Shown here piece by piece: positions 46,765 to 59,100 of a stretch of DNA of 64,000 nucleotides. The stretch lies in contig BDDC01000056.1 of the NCBI GenBank assembly GCA_001662425.1, positions 22,581-86,580 on the forward strand, read 5' to 3'. The notes under the pieces are model-generated. The model was given only the letters and a program-made list of their open reading frames with translations, made no database searches and had not been told where the DNA came from. This DNA is from Chlamydomonas sphaeroides. Taxonomy: Eukaryota > Chlorophyta > Chlorophyceae > Chlamydomonadales > Chlamydomonadaceae. Within the stretch, counting starts at the first letter, position 1, and each line of letters starts with the position of its first letter. The position numbers were made by a program, and so were the translations under genes.

Positions 46765-47365
46765 TTATCCCACCAAGCTGAACAGCCGCATGGCGTTGGC
46801 CAGGTGCGCCGCCGCCTTGCGAACATGGCTGCCGTCCGGGGCCACGACGTAGCGCTGCCCCAGCAGCTCCTTGCCGCCCCGCAGCACGGTGACGCCGACG
46901 CTGGAGCCGTCGAAGCCCGACACCAGCTGGTCCGCCAGCAGCGCCAGCAGCCGCTCCGCCTCGCGGCCATCGGCCGGCAGCCTGCGGCGGCGGCACCGTT
47001 GCAGCGGACGGGGGGGCGAGGGCGGGTCGGCGACTGTGGGGCGTGGTGGTGTGTGCGACCCAGCCGCGTGTGCTAGGCGAACGGGCGCCGCAGCGGCCCT
47101 GCCTGTCATCACGCCTCGGGCCAAGGTGTGCAGTTCTACCTGCGGCCCCGCCACGCCCCGCCACGCAGCGGGCGCCCGCGCACCTCCACTTGAGGCCGGC
47201 GAACTCCACCACCGCCCGGCCGCCTCCCAGCGGCAGCACCGCGACCTGCCTCTTGGTCTGCGACCTGTTGCCCAGCGCCTGCACCACCGTGGCGCTGTCG
47301 TCCAGGTCACGCTGCTGGGCCGCCTGCGCAGAGGCCACAATGGCGTGGGCCAGGTCTGCGGCCAT
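46765..47365 (-). CDS. Small unknown protein, tandem family member C
   Basis: Two exons, 47365-47184 and 46981-46765, give 132 residues. It starts MAADLAHAIVASAQAAQQRD, closely like B, but its second half (LPADGREAERLLALLADQLV, SGFDGSSVGVTVLRGGKELL, ending AMRLFSLVG) is closer to A. The intron falls right after the conserved Trp, phase 2, as in A and B. Role unknown. The mosaic similarity to A and B suggests either ordinary divergence or gene conversion within the array. Confidence 0.78.
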
Positions 47366-47970
47366 GGCGGCTGACGTGGTGGGCAGCTAGGAGCGATAGG
47401 CGGCAGTGGCTTGCCTCCGCCAACGCGGCGCTGCTGTGGCCGGGCTGCGGCCCTTCGGCTGCGCGCGCCGAGGCAAGGCGGTCCCTTGCCTCGAAGTGCC
47501 CAATTGTGCATCAAGTGTGTCGCTCGCTGTGCCGCACCTGGCTGCAGCACAAGCAGCTGCTGCCCTTGACGAGCTTCATGTGTAATAAGAAGGAATGGGG
47601 TTCCACCCGACCTTGGCGAGCTGTGTGGCTGCAAAGCACTTGATGCTGGATGGCGGCGCTGCTGAGTCCTCCCGACCCGGGACCGGGCCTGTCGAAGACA
47701 CCCGACCTACGAGCGCGACCGGGGCTGCGCTTTGCCTAGCGCCGGAGGCCTCCGGGCTCGCTTGTCCGGTTACAAGCCCGGGCCGTCAGTCTCTTTCCTG
47801 CATGTGCTCCCGCTCCCCAGGCAAACCCCCTCTGTACGCGTGCCCGCCCCCTTCCTTCCTGGCCTACTCGCACAGGCGCACACCTCCTCTGATCACGGTC
47901 CAGACCCGCCCAGCGAAACCCGCTCCTTCTCTTATTACATGCGTACGCCCTAACTGGCCCCTATCCATCC
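47366..47970. other. Spacer between paralogue C and the sulfotransferase gene
   Basis: It contains the promoter of C and the short 3' flank of the sulfotransferase gene. No coding exon recognised. Confidence 0.45.
47935..47939 (-). terminator. Possible TGTAA polyadenylation signal of the sulfotransferase gene
   Basis: TTACA on the plus strand only 32 bases past the stop codon. That would make a very short 3' UTR, so it may be chance. Confidence 0.3.
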
Positions 47971-50900
47971 TCAGTACCCCCATAGCCAGCGTGGGTCGTT
48001 CCCGAGCGCCTTGGACAGCTCCTGGTTGTAGGGCCTGCGGTCGGCGAGGGGCGGCAGGGGACAGCGGTTCGGCCCTCACAACACCCAGAACACGAACTCG
48101 GCAATAGCTGGAATGCGGCCGGCACTGCTCACCACGCCACACTTCCCGCCGTCTATCCTGCAGCACTGTGCGCTGCTCCCCTTGCTTTCAGCCCCCTTCC
48201 CCCCCTTCCGCCGCCCCTCTGTTCACCCCACCTGTAGAAGTCCTGCAGCAGCTTGTAGGCCTTGCCCAGGTCCTCGCTAATCTGGGTGTCGTTGTACTTG
48301 GAGGCCTGGAGGAGGGCGTGGAAGGGTAGGCAGCGAAGGAGAAGCGTGAGTGGGCAGTGGAGGATGGCATGGGCAACGCGAGGCAGGAACACCATAACAG
48401 GGGGCCAATAAGACAACAGCCCAGTATAGCATGCCGACGTGCCGGCAAGGCAGCCCCGGCCCCACCCTCGCCACGCCCACTCTCTCCATGCCCTCGCCGC
48501 AGACGCACCTGCGTATTCTTGCTCTCCATGGCTATAATGCTGGACATCTCACTATCCTGCAAGTCGCGCAGACCTAGGGTTGGGGGAGCAGGGTTGGGGT
48601 CGTTCGGGTCAGGCATCGCAGGGCTACGCAGGATTGGTCGGGCATGGGCCGCACGCTGGGCCCGGCTCTCATCTTCTTACCTTCCGTCGGCGCCCGCCCG
48701 CCCTGCCCCAGCCCCAAATTAGCTGCGGCTCCTGCCCTCGGGGGCCATACTCACCCAGGAACTTGAGCGTGGCCTTGAAGTGCGCCACGGGGGCCACCTT
48801 GTAGTCCTCGGTGCGCATGAACAGGAAGCGGTTGCGCGGCCACACCTCCAGCCACCCCGGCAGGAAGTCGGCGTACATGCCCTTGACCAGCTGCTGCGGC
48901 ATGTACACCTGGGAGGGCGGGGGCAGCGCAGGAGGGCAAGGGCAGGAGAGAGGGGCAGGGGGAGGGCGGGGACATTGACGATGGCAGCAGAAGCAGCTCG
49001 GTGCTTAGGGCGCAGATGGCGCAGCAATGCCGGAAGCAAGCCGCCTCCTCGCTGCCTCCTCAACAGCCGCCTCCTTTGCTTTTGAGCTGTCGGCAGGACA
49101 AGGGCCATCACGCCCGCAGCCGGCGCCGACCCCATCGCCTTCCCAACCCCTCCCCTGCCATCCCTCAAACCCCGCACCTTGAGGCAGTACAGCTTGCTGT
49201 TCTCGTCAATGCAGTTCTTCCACTCGTTGAGGTCCTCCTTGACCCGGTCCAGGAACTCGCGGTCGGTGGCCTTGGGCAGCTTGTTGGAGCTGCGGGTGGG
49301 AGGGAAGGGAAGGCAGGGAGGTGAAGTGGGCGGAGGGGGAGGCAGGTGGAGGGGGGGAAGGGGGAGGCAGGGGCAGGGAATGGGCCAGGGGTTGCCGCTT
49401 GCCGAGGTCCGCATGGGGGGAGTTGGGCAGGGGCCGTGTGGAGAGCAGGGGGCCAGGGGAGCGGGGCGGCAGGAAGCCGAAACGCCGCAGCGCGGGGGGA
49501 GCTTCACAGACACTCGCGGGAGCTGGAGCGGTGGGACGGGGAAGGGTGGCAAGGGCAAAAAGAGGGGAGGCAAGGAGAGGGGAGGCAAGGAGAGGGGAGT
49601 CAGGTGGGGAGGGGATGTACCGAGGTAGGGAGGGGAGGCAGGGATAGGAGAGGCAGGGAGAGGAGAGGCCGTGATAAGTGAGGCAGGGAGAGAAGGGAGG
49701 CAGACGCAGCACAGGGACGCTCGACGCTCACCCTCGAGGCCGTGATAGGCGCATCACATCCCCAAGAGCGTGGCGCCAATCCCTTCGCCCCGGCCGCCTG
49801 CCGCCCAGCTGCCCGCCCTGCTGCTCACCGGTAGTAGAAGAAGGCGGAGCGGTACCGGGTGACGGGGTCCCTAAACATGACGATATAGCGCGACCAGGGC
49901 GTGGCCTCCCACAGGTATTGCGCCAGCGTCGCGTTGATGCGCTTGGTCAGCGTGCGGCCGCTGCAAGGGAGGCGCGGCGGCAGGGCACGGTCATCCTGTC
50001 GGCGTGCCTCCCCGCAATGCAGACGCCATCGCTGCCGCCTGCCATCGCTTCCCATGCCTCCGTGCAGCTCTCATGCAAGTGGGCGAGTTTGCTGGCACCC
50101 GGCCCCCGCGTACCGCAGGTGCGAGTACACGGCTGTGTAGGTGTTGGAGGAGGCCTCCCCCGTGATGGCCAGCTTGTTCTCCTTGATCTTCTGCGGGGCG
50201 GGAGCAAGCGACAGCAGCAGCAGCAGCGGACGGCGACGGCGTGACAGCACCCACCACACATGAGCTGCCCGCTACTTTCCGCACCACCACCACAGCCCCT
50301 GTCCCCTGCGTCCTTGACCGCCACGACCCCATGCACGCGGTCCGTCCATCGCTGGCGGGTGTGCGCGTCCATGCGCACGCTCCTCCGCACGCTCCTCCCC
50401 GCCTCACCAGCGCGGGCTTGTCGAAGATGGCCACGTACGCGGGGAAGGAGCCGTCGTAGCGACCCGCGGGCCGCTTGCCGCGCACCGGGTAGGCGGCCTC
50501 GTCCCAGAAGTGCGGGCCCTGGGGTGGCGGGGGAAGGAGGCGGGTGGTGGGTAGGCGGGGTTTGGGGCAATGCACGCGTGCCAGGGGCTGCGGCCTCAGC
50601 TGGCAGGCACGTGTCGCTGCGGCAACAGCTGCACTGGGCAGGCGGCCCGATGGTGCGCGCGGCCGCGCAGCAAGGCCAGGAGACTGGTGTGAGCTGTCGA
50701 CGTGCCAAGCGTGCGTGGGCCCGACAGTAGCTGCGCCACTCATGGCCAGACGGACGTCCCGATCGCCTGTCGAGGGGCCAGGACGCAGTGACCGTGCGGC
50801 TGGCGGCACCTGGGGCCGTGCCAGCAGCGAGGTGCCGGGGGAACCCCACGCTGCCCCCCGGGCCCGGTGCGGCATTGCGCTGGTTGCACGGCGCTCCAGC

Positions 50901-51866
50901 TGCTGAGCCCAGGCAGGCGTAGGCAGCTGCAGGGCTGCACCCAGCGGGCTGCCGCTTGCGCCGCACATACGCCCGCATAGCCGTGCGCGCCGGGAACGGC
51001 ACGCCGGCTGCACTCCGGTGCTGAGCAATGAGGCCGGGACCAGGGCAGGCCCCCTGGGGCTGACGTTCCGGTGGCCTCTGCAGCGGTGCCGGGCTAGCCA
51101 CTGCTCTGGCTAGGCGCCGACCCCGGGAGCCGGGGTCGTGTTTTGCTGTGTTCTCCGCGCGTCCGTGGCGGCCGCACCTTCCAGCTGCAGTCGACCATGT
51201 CCGGGTGCTCCACTAGCCGGTTGTATAGGTCAGTGGTGCCGCATTTGGACACGCCAAGGATCTGAAAGTACGGCAGGCACTTGAAAATGCCGTCGGCCAT
51301 CCTGGGTGGGGACGTGGGGAAGGGATGGAGGTGCACAGGTGATGAATGCAAGTGGCGTGTGTGGCGTGTGGTGTGGCGGAATGAAGGACCGTATGGCGGC
51401 TTTCGCCAGGGGGCCGCTTTCACCGACGGCTGCAGGCTGCGAGTTGCTGCGCCGGGTGCCCGGGCGCGTCGAGCTCCCCGTCGTGTCGAACGGGTCTCCC
51501 GGTCTCTCTTGCGCTCCCCGCCGCCCCGCCGACCCCACCAGCAGGGGTTCTTGTAGTCCTTCTCAAATTCCCGCGGCAGATTCTGAAATGTGTCCTTCGC
51601 CGCGCCATCGATTTCCTGAAAGTTTGGAAGCCGCTTATGCTGCTTCCAGGCTTCCGCCGTGTTGTAGTCGGGGGAATTGATCTACACGGAAGCGTGCCAG
51701 ATGCCTTGTCTGCGTCGTGGTTTCGCAAGCCGAGAACGCGATCGGCAAGCGCGCAGCTGAGCCGCACCTGGCTTGCCAGGTATGACGATGCATCAATATC
51801 CGCAGCTAAGCAGCGGGCAGCTGCTAGAGCCAAGCCCAGCAGAGCTGCTCTCGCCAAATTGGCCAT
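47971..51866 (-). CDS. CHST15-like carbohydrate sulfotransferase, secretory pathway
   Basis: Eleven exons: 51866-51768, 51681-51539, 51301-51178, 50518-50408, 50190-50114, 49960-49829, 49289-49178, 48908-48755, 48573-48509, 48305-48232 and 48034-47971, all in phase, giving 384 residues. The N-terminus MANLARAALLGLALAAARCL is a signal peptide or signal anchor. The PAPS-binding loop is LGVSKCGTTD (96-105) and the 3'-phosphate site RDPVTRYRS (215-223), with WDEAAYPVRGKR and TGEASSNTY between them as in chondroitin 6-sulfotransferase (CHST15) relatives. It should move sulfate from PAPS to a glycan in the Golgi. In volvocine algae, sulfated wall and matrix glycoproteins such as pherophorins are plausible acceptors, but the substrate cannot be read from sequence. 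The intron between exons 3 and 4 is 659 bases. Confidence 0.92.
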
Positions 51867-53199
51867 TCTGGCGCTAACCCCAACCAGTTACAAAGTCCGT
51901 CAGCTGCGTGCTAAGTATAGGTTATGAACAGCATTAACACATGTCAGGCCGTGCGTATCATGAACAAGTGCCGCAACAGCTCTCGCAACTCCGTTCGCGC
52001 GCAAATTTTTAGGCTTTAGAACTGTGCTGTTCGCTGGAAAGATTGCTAGGGGTTGTACAGCTCGCTGCGTGCGGTCGGCAAACGGGTGCACGACACGACC
52101 GCTTCGCACGTACACGGCGCGCCCCCCCGCTCCCGACGCCCCGTCCGTTCAAGGGGCGGCCAACCCCGCCCCCCTCCCCCCCCCGCCGAAGCCCCAAACG
52201 CAGCGCCGAAAGATGACGAGATTCCAATAGGATGGAAAATGGCTTTGTTGCAAGTATTGAGTTCACCGTAACCTGCGGCTCCGGGCCTGCCCCATGGCGG
52301 TTGGCCTCGGTTACGCGCTAGCGGTCCTCCAGCGCGCGCAGTCCCATCAGCAGCTCCCTGCTCGCGACTTCCATCGATACTTACTGCTCGTTGGCCGATT
52401 CCGCTACGGCCGACAGCTTCACAGCCGATACCCGATTGTTCCAAAAGCAGTGGTCTGGGCACTAAGGTCCAGGAGGTGAACCTCACCCGCCCGCGTCACC
52501 CGCCCGCTCCCGCTCTGGACCAGCCACTTGCCACGACTACAGTTCTTCGCAGACCACCACGGACGCTGCCCCGCCCCCGCCCCAGCTCTTGTAGCCTGAA
52601 CCTGAACGCCGCGTCTTCGACACCAAAAGCTAAAGCTCCTCTGCGCCTGCCTCGACCCGTGAATGATGTAGCAAGCAAAACGACGAGCACCCAGGACGAG
52701 GCCTCGGCTAGCCCTACACACGCAACGACGCAACCTGCTGCAACCTCACAACCGTCCATCAATGGCAACCGGCAGCAGAACTGCGCTGCGGTCGCGCTCA
52801 GCCCCGCCATGCCGCCCACCCCCACCCCAGCCCATCACGCACCCGCAGTTTGTATCGCAGCCTCTGGCTCCAGGGGAGCAGCACCCCTGTCGCGCTTCCG
52901 TCCCTCGCGCCGCCCGAGCCAGCCCCTCGAAAAGACAACAGCTCGCGCCTCGCGGGGTTCACACGTTCCGCGCAAGCGCCGCAACCACACCACCACAACT
53001 GGCGCACGGCCTGTGGCATGCGGCATGGCGCAGCCGCTGCAGCTGACAGCATTCGGTGGGTCGGGGGCCCGTGGCCGTGGCCCCCTGTGCCCCGTCCCTG
53101 CGTCGCAGGCTCGTAGCCCCGCCAGCCCCTCTCCATGCCAGCCCCTCTCCATGTCGGCCCCCTCACGCCCCAAGCAAACCCCGGCCCCGCATCACGCCA
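51867..53199. other. Sulfotransferase promoter and F-box/LRR 3' flank
   Basis: The left 400 bases are relatively AT-rich, with runs such as CGCAAATTTTTAGGC, and suit a promoter for the sulfotransferase gene. A plus-strand open frame at 52476-53306 begins with GTG, has no domain and overlaps the last F-box/LRR exon on the other strand, so I do not call it. Confidence 0.45.
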
Positions 53200-56100
53200 T
53201 CACGCCGACAGCTCCAGGAAGGGCAGGTACCTCAGCTCCTCGAGCCGCGACAGCTGCTGCCGGCAGCCCGGCACCGACAGCAGGCACAGGCGGTGAAGCC
53301 CTGTAATGCACGACAGCTTGGAGGCCAGCTCCGAGGCCAGGTCGGACGCCAGCGCCGGCTGGTTCGAGGAGGCAGGCAGGCAGGCAGGCAGAGGGGGCGC
53401 AGAGGGGCGGGGCAGTAGGCGGAGCATGGCTAGCAGCGGGCCAAGGGGCAGCACGGGACGGGGCCAGAGGCAGGCGGAGGCGGTCCCACCTCCAGTCGCA
53501 CGCAGCACGCCCGCCGCATGGCCACACCCGCCCGGCGCCAGACACGGCGCGCTGCCTCGACACGCGCACATGCGCTGGTTGGCGCTCCAGCCCTCCCCTG
53601 CGCCCCGCCGCGATACCTCACAACCCAAACCCACCGGCGCATCGGGCAGGGAGTTGCGGCGCTGGGGCGGGTCCATGATGTTCCACCTGGCGGGGCGGGG
53701 GGGCAGGGGGCGCGGCAACACACCCATATGTTGATTACTACGAACACCCAGGCCAGGCAGCGTTCATGCAATGCACACGCAGCGGCCCACCTGGGAGCGC
53801 CGCGAGGCCAATACGGCATCCAGGCAGCATGCACGGCGCCGGGCGTTGCTGGTTGTGCACGCGTGCGGTGCCCGCCTGGCACCAACCCAACCCCACGGAG
53901 CGCAACCCGCGGCCCGGCCCCTGCCCCTGCTCCTGCCGCACCGCAGCTCGCGCAGCGCCGTCAGCCGCGCCACCGCCTCCAGCGCGCCCACCATCTGCCG
54001 CTGCTCGCGCGGCTCGGGCCCCTCCAGGTCCACCGCCTGCGGATGAAGGGGCGCAGCGCAGGGGCCGCGGGCCGGCAAGGCACAGGCACACGTTCTGTTC
54101 TACCTAACACTGGAACACACACGGCTGATCGCGCTGCGAGCCATCCAGCCATCCGCCGACACGTCGCCCCTGCCGCGCCTGCCGCCGCAGGTGGCACCCT
54201 GCGCCGCGCGGCTCCTGGCCACGGCGCTCTGCTCGGCTCACCAGCACCCGCAGCCGCTCCAGCCCCGCCACCGCGCGCAGGCCGTGCGGAGCCAGCTGCC
54301 TGCAGCGGCACAGGCTCATCTCCGCCAGCTGCGGGCAGTGGCTCAGCAGCAGCGGCAGCGCGCCGCCGGGCAGCGCGATGCTGCAGCCAGGGCAGGGCAG
54401 GGCAGGGCAGGGCAGGGCAGGGCAGGGCAGGGCAGGGCAGGGCAGGGCAGGGCNNNNNNNNNNNNNNNNNNNNNNNNNNNNNNNNNNNNNNNNNNNNNNN
54501 NNNNNNNNNNNNNNNNNNNNNNNNNNNNNNNNNNNNNNNNNNNNNNNNNNNNNNNNNNNNNNNNNNNNNNNNNNNNNNNNNNNNNNNNNNNNNNNNNNNN
54601 NNNNNNNNNNNNNNNNNNNNNNNNNNNNNNNNNNNNNNNNNNNNNNNNNNNNNNNNNNNNNNNNNNNNNNNNNNNNNNNNNNNNNNNNNNNNNNNNNNNN
54701 NNNNNNNNNNNNNNNNNNNNNNNNNNNNNNNNNNNNNNNNNNNNNNNNNNNNNNNNNNNNNNNNNNNNNNNNNNNNNNNNNNNNNNNNNNNNNNNNNNNN
54801 NNNNNNNNNNNNNNNNNNNNNNNNNNNNNNNNNNNNNNNNNNNNNNNNNNNNAGGGTCGGCGGGGAAAGGGAGGCAAGGGTCTGCAAGGGCACGAGGCGG
54901 TCATGCCAGGCGAGGCACGCCCCGAGCCGCGCCCCGGCAATGCCCCGCGACAGGACGCCGGGGAGGTCCTGGGCCGCGGCGCATGCCAGCCAGCGGCGGC
55001 GCTCACCTGTCGGTCAGCAGCAGCCGCCGCAGGTGCGGCCACTGCGGCTCGGGCGCCGCCTTGCTGCCGCACGGCGCCGACAGATCGGGCACCGCCACCC
55101 GCAGCACCACGGGGCCGCCCAGCTCCAGCGCCTCGAGCCGCGGCGGCAGCCGCAACAGCACCACCGCCAGCGGCGCCGCCGCCGCCACGCCGTCGGGGGC
55201 CGGCAGGGCCTCAGCGTCGTTTGACCAGCGGAGGCTCAGCCGGCGGAGGCGCGGCAGCGCCGCCGCCAGTTGGGAGAGCACGCTGGGCTGCATGCGGACG
55301 TAGTGGAGGGAGAGCACCTCGAGGCGCGACCCATGGGACACGAGGGCGGACATGTCGGCGGGCAGCAGCGACAGCACCGAGCGGCGCAGCAGCGGGCGGT
55401 CGCGGGCCAGCTCCTCCAGCGCCTGCGCCGCGTACGGCACCGGCGCCTGCGGCTGCGGCTGCGCGGCGGCGCCGGCGGGGCCGAACATCAGCGGCGCTGG
55501 CGGCGGCGGCGGCGGGTGCATGGCCATCGGCGGCGGCATCGGCGCGAACGCAAACGGCGCCAGAGGCGGAAACGGTTCCAAGGCCCCGGGCGCGGGGTGC
55601 GGGAGCGGCTGGGGCTGAGGCAGAGGCTGGGCGTTGGCCTGGGCTTGGAACGAGCGCAGGCTGGCCGCCGCCGCTGATGACGTCCTCGCCGCCGCCGCGG
55701 CCGCCGCCGGCGCCGGGCCCCCGACGCGTGCAGGCTCCTGCGCGGCCGGCGGTGCGGCGGCGCCGCAACCGTCGATGTCCATGCGCCTACCGCCATCTTC
55801 CATGTCGCTACTGTCGTCAGCGTCGTGTACGACCTGTGCTGCGGCAGCGGCGCCGCCGCCGGTGTCGTCGCCGGCGGGTCGGCTCCGCCTGCTGCCATGC
55901 AGCCACTGCGCCATTCCTGTGAGGCCGCGAAGCCACAGCGGCCGCTTGTTGCTCTTGTTGCCGCCGGCGGCGCCGCCAGAGGGCCCGTCGGCGGCGCCTG
56001 CAGCGGCGCCGCCAACGCGCTCGCCGGGCCGGGCGCCGTCGGCGCTGCCGCTGCTGTCGCTGCCACCAGAACCGCTGCCACTGCTGCTGCTGCTGCTGGT

Positions 56101-59100
56101 GCTGCCGCCGGCGACGCCGGGGGGGATGGCGCTGGCGGCTGCGAAGGGGCCGGACGGCCGGACGGCGGAGGGGCCAATGTTGCGGTCAGCGGCGGCGGCG
56201 CCGTCGCCGCCGCTGGGCCCAGTCGTCGTATCCACGGGAGCGCTCAGCCAGCCCATGGCGCCCAAGCCGCCGCCGGGGCCTCCCACGCTGCCGCCAAAGC
56301 CGCCCAGGCCACTTCCGGCCGCCGCGCCGGCGGCCGCCGCGCCGCTGGCGCAGCCGGCCAGCGCCGCGGCGGCGGCGGCGGCTCCATCGGCGGGCTGCAG
56401 CACACCCAGCGTCTGCGCCCGCTCGAATTCCGCCGTGATCGCACGGGCCGTGGCGTCGCGGCGCTGCAGCTCCTGCGCCAGCAGCGTCTGGTGCGCCAGC
56501 AGCAGCTCCTGGTGCTGCGACACCAGCGGCGACGCCAACATGCGGTTGGGCCCCATGTACAGCCCCCGGCCCAGGCCCATGCCCCCGCCGCGGCCGGCCG
56601 CGGCGCCGCCGCCGCCGCGGCCGCGGCCCCCGCCTCCCCCTCCTGCTCCTCCTCCTGCTCCTCCTCCTGCTGCTCCTCCCACCGGGCCTCCTGCTCCGCC
56701 TCCTGCTCCCCCGGCGCCGCCGCCCAGCTGAGCTACGTGGGCCACCTGCGCCGTGAGCTGGTGCTGGGCCGCTTGGAAGGCCGCATGCTGGGGCTGCACG
56801 TGCGGGGCCAGCGGCTGCATGCCGCCGGCGCCGCCGCCATGATACTGGTTGAGCAAGGCCGGCGGCAGCATGGGGAGCTCCTCCTCGGCCTCGGCGGCGC
56901 CGCCAGGCCCCAGCGCCGCCAGGTGCGCTAGGAACTCGGCGGCTTCGGCGGCTGCGGCGGCGCCGCCGGCGTCCACAGCTTCGCCGTCGGGGCCCTCCCA
57001 CTCCGCCGCCGCCAGCGCCAGCGCCGCCGCCAGGTCCTGGAGCTCTGCGCTGGGGCCGTCGACGGGCGGGGCGGCGACTGGCGGAGCCGACTGGGCGCGC
57101 CAGCGAGGCGACGGCGTCGCCGCCGGCAGCGGCACCGTCGGCTGCATCAAGGGGGAGTCTGGCCACATGCCCAACATGTCGTAGCTGCCGATACCGTTGC
57201 CGCTGCCGGGGCCGCCGCCGTCGCCGCCGCCGGGCCGAGCAGAGGCACCGCCGGAGCCGCTCGGGCCGCCTGGGCCGCCTGGGCGGCCAGGGTTGCCGAT
57301 GGCGCCGGGACCGCCGCCGTCTCCAGGGCCGCCGAAGCCGCCGGGGCCGCCGAAGCCGCCGGGGCCGCCGAAGCCGCCGGGGCCGCCAAAGCCGCCGGGG
57401 CCGCCAAAACCGCCGGGGCCACCGTGCCGCGCCGCCGCCGCCGCCGAGGGCTTGGCCGACGGCACCGGGTACATCGGCTGTGCCCATGCCGGCGCGTTGC
57501 TGGCTAGCGCCGCCAACCCCGCCGCCACGCGTGCGGCCTGACCGACCGGCTCCTGCGGGCCCTTGACGTGCAGCTCTCGGAGCGCCGTCAGCCGCCGCAG
57601 GTCGGACAGACAAAGCCCAGCCGCCCCGGCGCCGTCGCCACCTGGTTCCAAGTCCGCCGGCGGCCAGCCGTCGCCTGACAGCGCCGCCGGCACGCCGCCG
57701 CCGCCGCCGCGGCCGGGCTGGTCGTCAATGTCCATCATCACGTCGTACGGCATTACGTCGTACGGCATGAGCCCTTCAGCTTCCATCTCGTCCATGTCGT
57801 CCTGGTCGGGCCCGGCGGCGGCGGCGGCGCCGCCGCCGCCGCCATCGCCTAGCTGTGCCCGCGCTGCGATCAGCTCCGCCACCTCTGTGGCGGCGGCGCG
57901 GCCGACGTGGGGCCTGGCGGCGCGCATCGCCCACGCCGTCGCCATCCCCAGCCGCCGCCGCCGGCCGACCATGGCAGCGCGGCGCGCCGCGGCCACCGCC
58001 GGCCCCGGCGGCGGCGGCGGCGTTCGGTCGTTGGGGCTCTTTAGCGACAGCGCCAGCCGTTCGAGGCTGGTCAGCTCCCCGACCGACAGCATGTGAGCGG
58101 TGGTGAGCGCGCGGTGCGATAGGAAGAGCGAGCGCAGGCGCGGCAGCAGCGGCAGCATGGCCGCTAGCAGCTCCGGCGGCGCCGATGAGTCGATGCCGTG
58201 CAGGTACAGGTGCAGCGCGGGCCGGCCAGGGCCAGGCGGAGGGCCGGCGGCGGCGGGCGGCGCGGCGCCGCGTGGAGCGCCGGCCGAAGTGGAGGCGCCG
58301 GCGGATGGGGCGGCGGCGGCGGCGGCGGCGGGCGGGTTCTGGCGCCGCCACTGCACGGCGGCGGGCGGGGACGCCAGGGCTTTCAGGAGCTGCAGCGGCC
58401 GCGACGCGGCGGCGGCCGCCGCAGCGGCGCCGGCGGCGCCGAGTAGGCCCGGACCATTGTCAAGCGCGGCTGCCGGGCCGCCAGCAGCAGCACCGCCGCC
58501 GCCGCCACCGTTGCCGCCGCCGTTGCCGCCGCCGTTGCCGCCGCCGGGCTGGTTTGGCGGGTTGCGGGGCTGGGCCACTGCGGCAGGGCACAGCAGGGCG
58601 CAGCGAGGACGCGGCTTCAGCGCCCCCTCAGCCCAGCCCATGCCCGCCTCCGCCCCAGCTCCGCCTCCCCACATCCGCCTCCCCACATCCGCCTCCCCAC
58701 ATCCGTGCTCCCCACCGCCCACCCCTCCACCTCCCCGCCCCCCCTCCCTCACGGTCGCTGATGGCTGCGTGCAGCTCCAACAGCCGCCCGCAGGCGCCCG
58801 CCGCCGCCACGCCGGCCGCGCTGAGCGGCCAGCGGCGCAGGTCCGCGTATGTGAGGCCGGGCAGCGCCGACAGCAGGGCGGCCACCTCTGCCGGGCCCAC
58901 GGGGCTGCCGCCGCCGCCGATGCGGGCGCAGGCGCCGTCGAGCAAGGCCATCTGCAGCGTGAGGGACGGGGCCGCGTGGCGCAGCGTGAGAGTGGGGGTT
59001 GGGCGGGCATGTGGGTGTGTGGGTGTGTGGGTGTGTGGGTGTGTGGGTGTGTGGGTGGGCGGGTGGGCGGGTGGGCGGGTGTGTGGGTGTGTGGCGTCGG

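Noticed and set aside
52476..53306. 276-codon plus-strand open frame
   Set aside because: GTG start, Pro/Thr/Ser low complexity, and overlap with the last LRR exon on the other strand.
55634..56931. Two 365-codon open frames on the plus strand over the F-box/LRR exon
   Set aside because: They are mirror images of Gly/Ala-rich coding sequence on the minus strand, with Pro/Ala low complexity and no domain.
59008..59096. Possible interstitial telomere repeat
   Set aside because: The units are GGGTGTGT and GGGTGGGC, not TTTTAGGG or TTTAGGG; it is a simple intronic microsatellite.
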